Shown here: one piece after another, positions 37,491 through 47,289 of the stretch
Layout: every line of letters begins with the position of its first letter
How positions within the stretch are numbered: position 1 is the first letter of the stretch
Origin: Symsagittifera roscoffensis
Taxonomy: Eukaryota; Xenacoelomorpha; Acoela; Convolutidae
Length of the DNA stretch: 64,000 bases
NCBI RefSeq assembly: GCF_963678635.1
Contig: NC_087062.1
Location: 64,947,253-65,011,252, forward strand
Direction of reading: 5' to 3'
Program-made: the position numbers and the translations under genes
The notes under the pieces: model-generated
Database searches by the model: none
What the model was told of the DNA's origin: nothing
What the model saw: the letters and a program-made list of their open reading frames with translations, nothing else

Positions 37491-37887
37491 CGCGCTGTCT
37501 TCTGCCAGTGAGTCCCAGAAAAACCGAGTGTTGCTCAAGATACAGTGCCAGTGGTCATTTACAGAAGTTTGCAGCAGATTTAAGCTTATCTACACCCCAA
37601 AATTCACAGCCATTTAAAATTTTCACACTATTGCTAAACAGCAACCAAAATCTGCATACACCTGCACCCCTGAATTTTCGCTTTTCAAGCCAATCATTTT
37701 AAAATCTCTTTTGTCCTATTCAATCCGGAAATTGTCATGCAGCATTTCGATTTATATAATAAATATAGTATATTAGTAACAATATTTGCTTTGTTAAAAT
37801 TTCTTTTTCGTGAATCCAAGTTTCACTCGGATCCACGCTCAAGCCCCCCTTCCCTCTCAAGACTCAAGATCCATCCGATTTGCCCAT
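37491..37887 (-). other. Element C 3' untranslated region
   Basis: About 400 nt between the X stop (37888-37890) and the polypurine tract. It is AT-rich with no supported ORF, and shorter than the roughly 770-815 nt 3' UTRs of A and B. Confidence 0.65.
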
Positions 37888-40800
37888 TCATCTCGTACTC
37901 TTCGCCTTGGAGGTACTGCATCCTGAAGTGCTAGACGCGGCAAACTGTCTCAACAGTTCCTCTTCATCATCGGAACTAATCACAATCTCCTCCCAAGCCT
38001 TCAGCTGTTCATAGGATCGCATCCATTCTCTCTGCTCCTGCAACCTCTTTGCTTGGTTGGGTAGTGCCTTCACCCTAGCTTCTCGGTTCAAGCAAAAGGA
38101 GTTGTGCAGGCTCAAGCTCACGTTCTTCGCCAGGTCTTCCTCTAGTATCGACTCCCTCGCTTTGGTATTGTCTCTAGACATCTTACCCACTCTTTTCCAT
38201 CCTGTCGTGATCGCATTACGATGGGTTAGCAGGGGTCTCTTGAAAGCTTCCGGCCCAATCTCGGCCTGGAACTGTCGATACTCTTTTTGATGTTTTCTCA
38301 TGTGATCTTTCGTTGTCATGTACAACCAAGACGTCAGTGTCGCCCGAAACCATGGAAAGTACCTCAAGCGACTCCATACGTGCCTGACTTCCGTCGGTAT
38401 GGCGAATACTTTGCACGCAGTCTCAAACAACTCGAGTCTCCTGCTGTAGTCTATCGCGTATATTGACTCAGCCGTTGGCGTCGTCGCCTCCCGATACTTC
38501 GTTATATTCTCTTCTATCCATCTCAGAGCTAACATCGTACTCACTACTAAGAGCGTCACCTTCTGCCGGTGATCCGGTGGTCCGATCGACCGAATCTCTT
38601 CCACATCCCACACCAGGCAAAGGTTCTTGTGATCTGGATACCACACCGTTTGTGCCAAACAGTGGCATGGGCATTCCCCATGAGAGATCTCAATGCTCCG
38701 GAGATTACGCTCCCCTGAGGCTTCCAAGAGAGGCTCAAGCTCCATCATTTTCTCGTGCATCGTGTCGTTATCTTCCAGGTTCGGAGTACTTCCCACAGGT
38801 TTTCCGATCACGTTTTGTCTCTCGTGATCGCTTGTGTTTTCTCTTTCCAACTTCAGAAGATCTTCTCCCCAGATTTCGCTTAAGTCATCTCTCAATTCTT
38901 TTGGTACTGTCCCTTTGATTTTTCTCAACAACTTGTGCGAGTGATGCGACATCCGAGCCAACCTCACGCACTTGGGCACTGAGAAGGCCTTGTCCACCAG
39001 TATTCTCTGGCTGGACACTTCCACCATCGCCATGTGTAGCGGGTAGTGACTTCCGCACAAGTTGGCCATCATTGACCCTATCAGCGATTTCGCGTTCAAT
39101 GGCAAGCCATAAGCTTCGCTCATGGGAAATCCCATTTCCGCCTCAAGACCAACCTTCCAGCTCCGGATGTGTTTTTGAGTCACCTGCAACACCCCGGGCC
39201 ATGATTCTACGCTCAACGCCGTCACTAAAGGATGTTCAGATTCCAGTCTCTCCAGTGCCTGCAGACCACACATTCTCGAGAAGAATCCGAGAGCTGTCGC
39301 TATATTCACCGTGGTTCTCGCGTAACATTCCGCTATTATTTGCACTTCACTTTTCTCCCTTTCTGTGATGTCTTCGAACCAAGTGACCAGGTCTTCTTTT
39401 TGAAACGACAGTATTCTGACGCATGACCGTCCATCGCAGATGTGCTCTCCGTTCCCACACGTCGAATCCAGACAGCTACCCGGCTCCAATTTCTTTGCTG
39501 ACCCGGGGTCGCTCGTCCTTTCGCTTGGGTCTTGCATCTGGGGCGTGATTAGCTTATGTAGCACACTCAACTTCGCCAGATCTTCATCTTCCGTTGGTGC
39601 TAACCTCACTCGCTCGGTGGTTTCCTCGATTAGACTCGCATGGGGATGTGGACACCAGGAGGGTCTTAGTAGCTTCCATATCACTCCCAAGTTCGTGGTT
39701 AACAAGCCATTTCCACCGCCCATGTTCACTTCAACTCTCTTGTTTGAGCGCGGTATGCTTATCACCTCTGGTGTTTTCTCAAGAATCAGGCCCAGGCTCG
39801 GCCCCTCTTTTTCCACCGCGTCTATTTCCATTATTCTTTCTGTCCAAAACTTCAGTAGCTCCGCTACCTCATGGTTTCTGTGGGCTCCTCCAGCTTCCGA
39901 GTCTAAGAAGGGATTGTAGGCTATTCCCATCACTCCAGACACATATTGGTATTCCCCCTTCTCACTGAGTCTCGAGTACTGTTCTGACGAGGCCAGGTTA
40001 CGGTGAACATCATGTTCTTCCTCGAACTTCTTATTAGAGAACCTCCGTACCTCGTCCAGCTTTCGATGGTTCTCTAAGGATAGTCTGGAACCATCTTCTT
40101 TCTCTATTCCTGTACTCTGATATACGTTCAAGATGATCGTTGAGACTCTTCTCTCCATGGTTTTACTTCCACTTGCTCTCTGGTGGCATGCCAGGATGGT
40201 GCTATCAGACATCATTGACATTATCCATCTCAAGAAACATGTGGCATCTTTTCTTCTAGCCAGGCTCAAGCCTGAATTGTCCCTGGCCACGTGTTGCATC
40301 AGTGCCTGATACACCTCTAGCTTCTTGCTTCCCAACTTCAGCCTGTCATACGAGGTCAAGGTCTCCAACTCTATTCCCACCAGACTCCAGGTGAACATTA
40401 ATTGTCCCGCAGTTCTAACGAAGGGATTCGCCATTAGTGGCGGTGCTGATGAGGATGTCCTCATCGCCTCTTCAAAATGATCCTTCAACAAACTCTGCCA
40501 GGACCTCTTCAGATGACTTGCCATCTCTATCTTATTAACCTCGGCTTTTTGCTGGGTGGCCCAATTGCGTCGCTTGCGAGCTATTCCACTGTCCAACTTC
40601 TTCAAGCAGTCCTCCATTTCCTTCAATGTTTCGAGGGCCACCCACCACGTCCGGGAAGTGTTCCTCGTCTTGTTCCTCTCCAATGGATCACTCGTCACTT
40701 GTTTGCCCATGTCCTGATGTGCCTTCGAGATCCATTCTTTGCCGATCTCCACTTCCCCTACCTGTCCGTTCGTTGAACCTCTCTTCACGTTTATCTTCTG

Positions 40801-43425
40801 AGGCTTGAAGTCTTCTTCTGACGTCGAACTGGCGGAAACCTCTATTTCCTTTTCTACTTCAAGTGGTTTCCTGAGCTCCGAGCTGTTCTTGTATGCCGCC
40901 GTCTTGCATCGAGCCAAAACGATGGGCGCCGTCTCTCTCAAGTTTCCTTCCGAAACAGCATCCACTGAAGGACTACCCCATCCTTCCACTTCTCTCTTCC
41001 TCTTGCGAGTCTTCACATCTCTGCTCGAGGGTGTTGTGGCTATCATCATTGATTCGACCTCTCCATCCACTCCTTCCAACTCTTGCCTCCCCCCTGCTCG
41101 AGCCTTAAGGATATTAGTACTTTTAATCATATTACTAGTCCCAACCTTATCCCTTTTTATATCATCAACCATTTTATCCACAGTTTTTTGTTTCAGAGTA
41201 GAGCTGTCCTCACATTTCTCTTTTCTAGTCTTCGATCGTGCGTTCCTCAGCTCCACTAGCTTGTTCAGCAGCTCTTTTCTAGCTTTCTCATCCAGGCCCG
41301 TTCCTATCAGGAGCGGTTCCCCGAATCTCACTACTGCGTCCCACAGTTCCTTCTTGAACTTGTCCAGCGTCGTCTCGCTGCCCACTTCTCGATTGAATTC
41401 CTCCAGGAATTCCTGCCAAGCGTCATCCTCGAGAGATCCCAAGAATATGTCCCTGTTCCCTTCGAACGTGTTCTTCTCCCTTTCCTCCGAGCTCAAGAGT
41501 AACATCCCCATATTGAAGGTCTCACCTGCCAATGGCAATTCCAGATCCTTCCGGGGAGACGGAATCAGGGGTGGTGTGGCAGTATCTGCCCAATTCTCCT
41601 CGCTCAAATCTTTCAACAGCTCTTGAGTGGTGAGCTCCTCCCCTGATGGCCCTGGTTCAGGCGTATTCCCCACTTCCATGTCTTCACCGGCTTCACTGAG
41701 AGTTTCATCTATACTCTCTTCTTCTGACTCATGTCTCCTTCTCTCGAGAATTTTCTTAAATCGGTCCTCGACGGGTCCGCTCCTCTTGTCTCCAGGTGTG
41801 TCCACGGACAGTGGTGATGGTGTCGTAGGATCCAGCTTTTTGTATTCCGTCAGTGCTACATGCAGTTGACCTGCTGCATCTAGTTCTGTTCCTTCCTGTC
41901 TTATTTCCACCTGTTCCAAGCCATAGGGCGCCTTATATTTTCTCGTGGCAAATTTCATGTCGTCCACCAGTGCGACGTGCCCCTCCATCACGATCATCCT
42001 GCCATCATCCCATATGGGTAACATGTTCTCAAGTCCCTCCTTCTCAAGAGTTCTCAAGACCTTCCGCACCTCATACCCTGGGGGCTGCGAACCTCTACTC
42101 TTTTTCGCTTGCGTCGTCCACGAATTTACCTTCATCTCGCTGGTATGGAAGTAGACCGCCGCCGTGTAGCCAATGAACAGGGGGTCCCAGCCATCAGTGA
42201 AATCCTTCTGCATTTCCTCCGTCGTCATCCTCGCCATTATGGAGGGAACTACCAAGGGACTATTCTTTCCTAAGGTCATCCTCCTGACTATTGGGAACTC
42301 AGGCATGGTGGCCGGGAGGATTTCTTTCTCCATTATGGTCTCCAGCTCCCTCTTCACCAGTGCGAAGCACTCCTTCCAGGCAGGAATTCTCAAGATTTCT
42401 CGTCCGTCCGCCGTCAATGGGTTCAAGTTCCAGAATTTTGGATACATTTCGATGGGACCCTCTCGCTTGCCTCCCATTCTACATTGCATTTGCCCCCTGA
42501 AGTTGTACACTATTAGCTCGGCATCTTTCACCTTTCCAAAGAGTACCGTGTTGCTCATTCGCCCTCTGAGCACTTTCTGCTGACACCAATTTAACGCCGT
42601 CCCATCCAGTATACTGATAAGGCTCAAGTGCGTTACAGAGTGACGATACGTTGTCACCAGGGGGTCTGGGAACGCGTACGTCACTGCTGGACCATAAATG
42701 CAGGTCACCACCTCCTCTAGGCCCCGGATTATCCCCATTGGGTCCGACCTCATTGCCAGGCATAGGTCCGTCAGCAGAGGCATCCCTCTGTTCGTCTTCT
42801 TCCATTCTTCTCTCGAAGTTGGATTCTCATCTTCACCCGTCATGTGCCGATTTTGCATCATGAGGTATTGCACTAGCAACGTCTTCAATCCTGCGGCACA
42901 CTTGTAGGAGCTGGTTTCAATGCTCGTGTGGACTCTCCCCATAGACAGAGGCTCTCCATATTCCATCAATCGATGAAACGACACCAATTCCCCATGGGTC
43001 AAGAGCACTAGTGCCAGGTACCCATCAACTCGAAGTGTCTCCACTCCCCGACTAAACATGTATGCTGGACCCATGTTGAACAAGTATCTGGGGTAGACCA
43101 AATACAGGGCCAAGAGCAGGCTGATGGGCATGCCCAGTATCTCCTGCACGAAGGCTCCAAAGATAGTCGCCGTGGTACCGAATATTCCTGCCAAGAATTC
43201 CTTCTCCCAGCAAGGACTCAAGAACTTGAGAATCTCGTAATCCCTCCGAGTCTTCAATTCGCCTTTGGCGTGCTCTCTCCAGAACCCTGCGATCGTCACT
43301 TCATTGGCGGCCGAGACAAATCTAGCCACCGTCATGTCTCTTACTTCGGCCAGCTCCAGTTGCTTCTCTAGGAAACTCCAGACTTGCTTCACGAGGAGTG
43401 GTGCTTCCTCCTTGTCTTATTCGTG
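37888..43425 (-). CDS. Element C gene X, C-terminal part (about 1,835 aa, unknown)
   Basis: This is the downstream part of X, read in one open frame to TGA at 37888. It opens at a GTG overlapping the stop of the upstream part. Alignment by eye with A and B, where the region is continuous, shows a 1-nt frame change near 43400-43425 rather than a separate gene. Residues about 55-130 are hydrophobic (possible membrane or buried helices). An acidic low-complexity linker lies at about 540-640. A cysteine/histidine cluster C-x4-C-x4-H-x-C-x4-C lies near 1304. A conserved block CHCLAQ, then WYP, lies near 1576, and the C-terminal block FPWFRA...AFKR...THRNA near 1680-1740. None of these matches a family I recognise. 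It is conserved in A and B despite strong divergence, which argues for function. Confidence 0.8.
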
Positions 43426-46400
43426 GCGTTCTCCAGCCTTGGTGTCAAAAATGGCCACCAGCCATTCTCTTGAGTCAAACGATATTTCAACGATCCTAAT
43501 TGCTTTTCCGTCTCGGCCACATTTCTTCTCTCGTTACTGGGACCTCTAGACTTGCTGGTGGAGTTCGTGATCTTCACATCCATACTCCGAAACCACAGGC
43601 TGGCCGTTAATTTGCTTATCGCCGGGTGATCGTCCCCGATGACTGGGCTGAACTTGAGCTGCCTGGCAAAGTTCGATATCTCTAGCAAGAGCACCTCGTC
43701 TAATACGATCAGGATGTCGGCTAGTCCATAAAAGCCCCTCAGTGCATGAGATATGTCCGCCCATGCCGCCGCCAATTCTGACTTGCGAAGCCTCAGGTTC
43801 GATGGCTCCAACTCCCGATTGGGGGCTGCCATTAGAATCCGCCATTCACTCCCTTCTGCTATCAGGATCAAGACCGCGTACACGAACTGTAGGGCGGGTG
43901 GCATATTCGCGTATCCAGGGGATGTGGTAAACACCACCTTCGTCTTGGACCCGAATCTCGAGACAACATTCTCTTGCACTTCATTCATCGCCGCAAACAA
44001 CGCTTGAATGGCTTCCCATATCTTCCTCGATGTCGGAATTTCATCGCCCTTTAGTTGCTCAAGAAGTCCCATCGCGTGCAGGTGATCATTCATCCCTGCA
44101 AACAACAGCAGCTCAGGTTCGCAGGGCATCTCCGACTTTATTGCCACTACCAGAGTTAACATCTGATTCAATTCAGCTCCTGGCAAAGAGTATATCAAAG
44201 TCTCCGGCCAGAACAACTTGGGAGACGTTCCTTCGAAGTCTGATCCCGCCACAATGACTACTCTCGCAGCAGCTGGGTCTGCTCTATCATACACTGCCAG
44301 GGTTTTGGCCAGCTGGGTACTCCCACAGGGCTTCCCGTACTTGGGATCTTCCGCCAATTTCGAGCCTTCGTAAGCGGCATCTGGCAATCCCGTTCCTCCC
44401 GGATTGAGTAGCTTGTCTACCACCTTCAACTGTGCCGGGGTTGCCAACCTGATCCTGGCGATGCTAGTTCGGTGCTTGGGAGGTTCTGCTATAAGTCCCG
44501 GACTCCCCAGCAGCTTGAGAGGTCTGTAGTTAATGGGTCCCATGATCGTTTTTGTGGGAATTCCCGTCAGGTCTGTGGTCTCCATCAACTTCGCTCTCGA
44601 GAAGTGCGCCTCATGAGCTTTCAACCAGTCCACGCAATGATGCCTATTCAAATCCTCGTGTGATACTCGTTCGATCCCCAGGGTTTCCGCCAATTCTTGC
44701 CTGCATTCCAAACTCTCTAGATCCAGTTCTTTCACCTTCTCAGGATATCTCAAGCGAGCGGTCTCCATAGACTTATTTTCCCGTTTGCTCTCTGCCACTA
44801 CCACTGAGGATATCGCCGAGCTTGGAGGTGTTGATGACGTCACCTCCTCAGACTCCATTGGCGTGGCACTCTGCAATCTGGTCTGGCTGCTCCTTGAACT
44901 GTCTCTAGTGTCAACTCTCGGTCCCAAGCGACCAGACAAGGCCCTTGAGGCCAGGAATGGTGGGTTCGGAGGTGGTCCTAAAGTGAATTGGGCTGTCTCT
45001 AGCAGATCCGCCTCCAGCGCATTCATGTGTTCTTGGAAGACGTCGTTTAGCCACTCTGCTCCCCTCGGTCTATCAAAATGGATTCCATCACTGGAGGTGT
45101 CTTCAGGGAATCCCTCTTTCTCCATGCGCTCTGCCACGTCCAACAGTCTGACAGGGAGCACACTCTTCCGGTGGATGTCTCTTATCCCCTTGTTTAGGTT
45201 CCGCACCTTCTCGTTCATCTCCAAGGCGTGCTGATCAAACATCATATTGTAGGGGACAGTACATATCGTCAACAGGATGGGGTCCATCTGAATCCTCAGT
45301 TCCTCAAGAAGGCAGCTCACCTTATCGTGCAGCCTTGTTATTTTCCTCGCTTCACCCCTTGATACATCGTTGGTCCCGATCATCAGGGTCACCGTGTATA
45401 CTTTGGTCATCCCCAGCATGTCAAGCGTTGCTAACATCTGTGGCGTGGCAGCTCCAGCGAAACTCAAGATTCCCGTCTGCCAGTGCGATCGGATCCGGGT
45501 CAACACCCGCACCAGGCTGTCCCCTACGATTAGATGAACCGCACCTTCTGGTACCCGGGGTGGCGCCATGTATTGCACCCAGGCCGCATCATGAAAGCAG
45601 TCTCTCCTAGCTTTCTGCTCCGTACTCCAGTCCAGCCGATTGTGCCTGTGGTACCTCCCCTCTGTATTCTTCTTATAACTCAAGATCACGACACTCCTAA
45701 CCGGCTGCTCCCTCCACGTCGGGGGAAGCTCCGGTCTTGCCGAACTCTCACGACTCTTTTGTCGCAATCTCTCGCCCAGTTCTCTCAGACGCGAAGAGCC
45801 GCCGCTCACCTGACCGTCACTCGAGGTCGAGGTTGGGGTATATCCCGGCAGCTCCACATCCATCAGTGGGCGTATGGGTTGCGTCTCTAGGCTACGCAAG
45901 GAAGACGTTGCGTCATTCGGTATCCAAACTTTCAACCCTTCACTCATGTGTTCACGGGCCTCGCGGTCAAGGTTGAACCGTGCTCTTGCTCTGGGGGCCT
46001 CATCCACCTCCATACGTGACTCTGGCCTCGAGCTGGTGACCACTCGCTCCTTCGGCCTGGCTCCCTTCTGTGCATCAAGCTCGCGTTGTCGTTGTTCTAT
46101 TCTGTCTAATTCCGACCTCAGTTGATCACGATTTGCGGCGTTCTCCCGCACCCTTAACTCCTGTTGATGCTCAGCTTTTTGTATCTCAAGCAACCTCAGA
46201 GCCTGGTCTCGCTCATTGACCGCCTGGTCCCTTTCCAGCTGAACCTTCTCCCGATCCAGATTTGCCTGATCCCGATCGAGGTTCGCCTTATTCCTTTCCT
46301 TCTGCGTCTTCTCGAGCTCTTTCTTTAGAACACCTAGATCCGGATATGCCTCGGTCGTCTGTTGCATTCGTGACATCGATGGCACCCTACTCGAGCTCTG

Positions 46401-46766
46401 GCTGGTGGACCTTACTGTTGGCCTAGTCGGTAGTGGGAATTCCCCTGCGCCATATTCGGTATTGTTCTTCAGGCCAGGATTCCTTGCCAAGTCAAAACCC
46501 CTTACTCCTCCATCCACATTCCAAGACAACCATCTGGTCTGTTCTTGGTTCGATATTCCCTCGGTGGTGTAGCCAATCATCAAGACAGCCTCCGTTGCAG
46601 ACTCCCTGCACTCACCCTGGTCCTCCAACTGGAGGATGGCATTCAGCATCACCGCCATTCTCTCGTCTATTTGGGTATAGTCCAAGTCCCTCAGGCGCCT
46701 GTACAGCTCATCAAGAGTGGGCTTCCTCAGGGCCGCGGGCACGGAGTTCCAGAATCGGTCTGCCAT
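43389..46766 (-). CDS. Element C gene X, N-terminal part: SGNH hydrolase with coiled coil (1,125 aa)
   Basis: The ATG at 46766 corresponds to the X start in A and B. Residues 1-110 form a helical domain conserved in all three elements. Residues about 145-265 form a long charged coiled coil with near-repeats of NLDRDQA/NLDREKV. The SGNH/GDSL hydrolase domain spans about 410-590, with GDS at about 416, an FAGA glycine block, GTNDVSRG at about 462 and DGIHFD at about 560, so Ser, Asn, Asp and His are all present. A second unit (about 830-1030) repeats the layout as VAGSD and FAGMNDH but lacks a clear DxxH. The frame changes near 43410, after which the rest of X follows. Esterases of this fold are known as accessory domains in some non-LTR elements; here the role (lipid, glycan or protein deacylation) is open. 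Confidence 0.85.
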   Translation of the reverse strand: MADRFWNSVPAALRKPTLDELYRRLRDLDYTQIDERMAVMLNAILQLEDQGECRESATEAVLMIGYTTEGISNQEQTRWLSWNVDGGVRGFDLARNPGLKNNTEYGAGEFPLPTRPTVRSTSQSSSRVPSMSRMQQTTEAYPDLGVLKKELEKTQKERNKANLDRDQANLDREKVQLERDQAVNERDQALRLLEIQKAEHQQELRVRENAANRDQLRSELDRIEQRQRELDAQKGARPKERVVTSSRPESRMEVDEAPRARARFNLDREAREHMSEGLKVWIPNDATSSLRSLETQPIRPLMDVELPGYTPTSTSSDGQVSGGSSRLRELGERLRQKSRESSARPELPPTWREQPVRSVVILSYKKNTEGRYHRHNRLDWSTEQKARRDCFHDAAWVQYMAPPRVPEGAVHLIVGDSLVRVLTRIRSHWQTGILSFAGAATPQMLATLDMLGMTKVYTVTLMIGTNDVSRGEARKITRLHDKVSCLLEELRIQMDPILLTICTVPYNMMFDQHALEMNEKVRNLNKGIRDIHRKSVLPVRLLDVAERMEKEGFPEDTSSDGIHFDRPRGAEWLNDVFQEHMNALEADLLETAQFTLGPPPNPPFLASRALSGRLGPRVDTRDSSRSSQTRLQSATPMESEEVTSSTPPSSAISSVVVAESKRENKSMETARLRYPEKVKELDLESLECRQELAETLGIERVSHEDLNRHHCVDWLKAHEAHFSRAKLMETTDLTGIPTKTIMGPINYRPLKLLGSPGLIAEPPKHRTSIARIRLATPAQLKVVDKLLNPGGTGLPDAAYEGSKLAEDPKYGKPCGSTQLAKTLAVYDRADPAAARVVIVAGSDFEGTSPKLFWPETLIYSLPGAELNQMLTLVVAIKSEMPCEPELLLFAGMNDHLHAMGLLEQLKGDEIPTSRKIWEAIQALFAAMNEVQENVVSRFGSKTKVVFTTSPGYANMPPALQFVYAVLILIAEGSEWRILMAAPNRELEPSNLRLRKSELAAAWADISHALRGFYGLADILIVLDEVLLLEISNFARQLKFSPVIGDDHPAISKLTASLWFRSMDVKITNSTSKSRGPSNERRNVAETEKQLGSLKYRLTQENGWWPFLTPRLENATNKTRRKHHSS

Positions 46767-47289
46767 TCTTCGTGACTTCGGGATGTATACAGGTATGTGT
46801 TAACCAGCTCAAGAATTACCTTACCAGCTCAAGAATTACCTTACCGACTCAAGTATTACCCAACTCAAGAATTCTCTCGAAATGTTCTCTTGCAAGTACT
46901 TGCTGTAGATTCGGATTATCGCGTGTTCAATCAAGATTCTCTCTTTCTGTTTCTCGCTTGAGTGTAGTTGGATTTTCAACTTTGTTTTTCAAACTCGATC
47001 TGAAAACAGAAAGCTCATTAAAACTTAGCATGTCACGTTCCTAACCTAAAGACCCCCCTTCTACCCATATGGTTGAAATCTTATCATTCTCATATCACTT
47101 AAAGCAATTCGATTGGATTTCCCTTAAGAACATGCAGATTCATTTTATGTTTTAGCACCATCAATTCTTTCTTTTAAAATTCAATTGTCATGCCAATCAC
47201 ATCTTAAGATCCCTTTACCTGCGCCGCACCCCAGTACCTAACTCAAGACTCCTCCCTCACACCCGACCTGATACCTCCATGTACCCGAC
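46767..47289 (-). other. Element C pol-X intercistronic region
   Basis: 523 nt without a supported ORF. Next to the X start it carries a degenerate tandem repeat (46803-46877). A stretch ATCTTGATTGA (reverse strand, about 46925-46936) is the counterpart of the motif after the putative 3' splice sites of A and B. The pyrimidine tract before it is not convincing in C. Confidence 0.5.
46803..46877 (-). repeat. Short tandem repeat upstream of element C gene X
   Basis: About four copies of a 17-22 bp unit around CTCAAGAATTACC (plus-strand reading) lie just upstream of the X start codon on the minus strand. Each copy contains the hexamer CTTGAG in element sense. Confidence 0.75.

Noticed and set aside
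37888-43392. C-terminal part of X in element C as a separate gene starting at GTG 43392
   Set aside because: The region is continuous with the upstream part in A (5830-7860) and B (30646-34932). The split is a 1-nt shift near 43410, and no ATG start is present.
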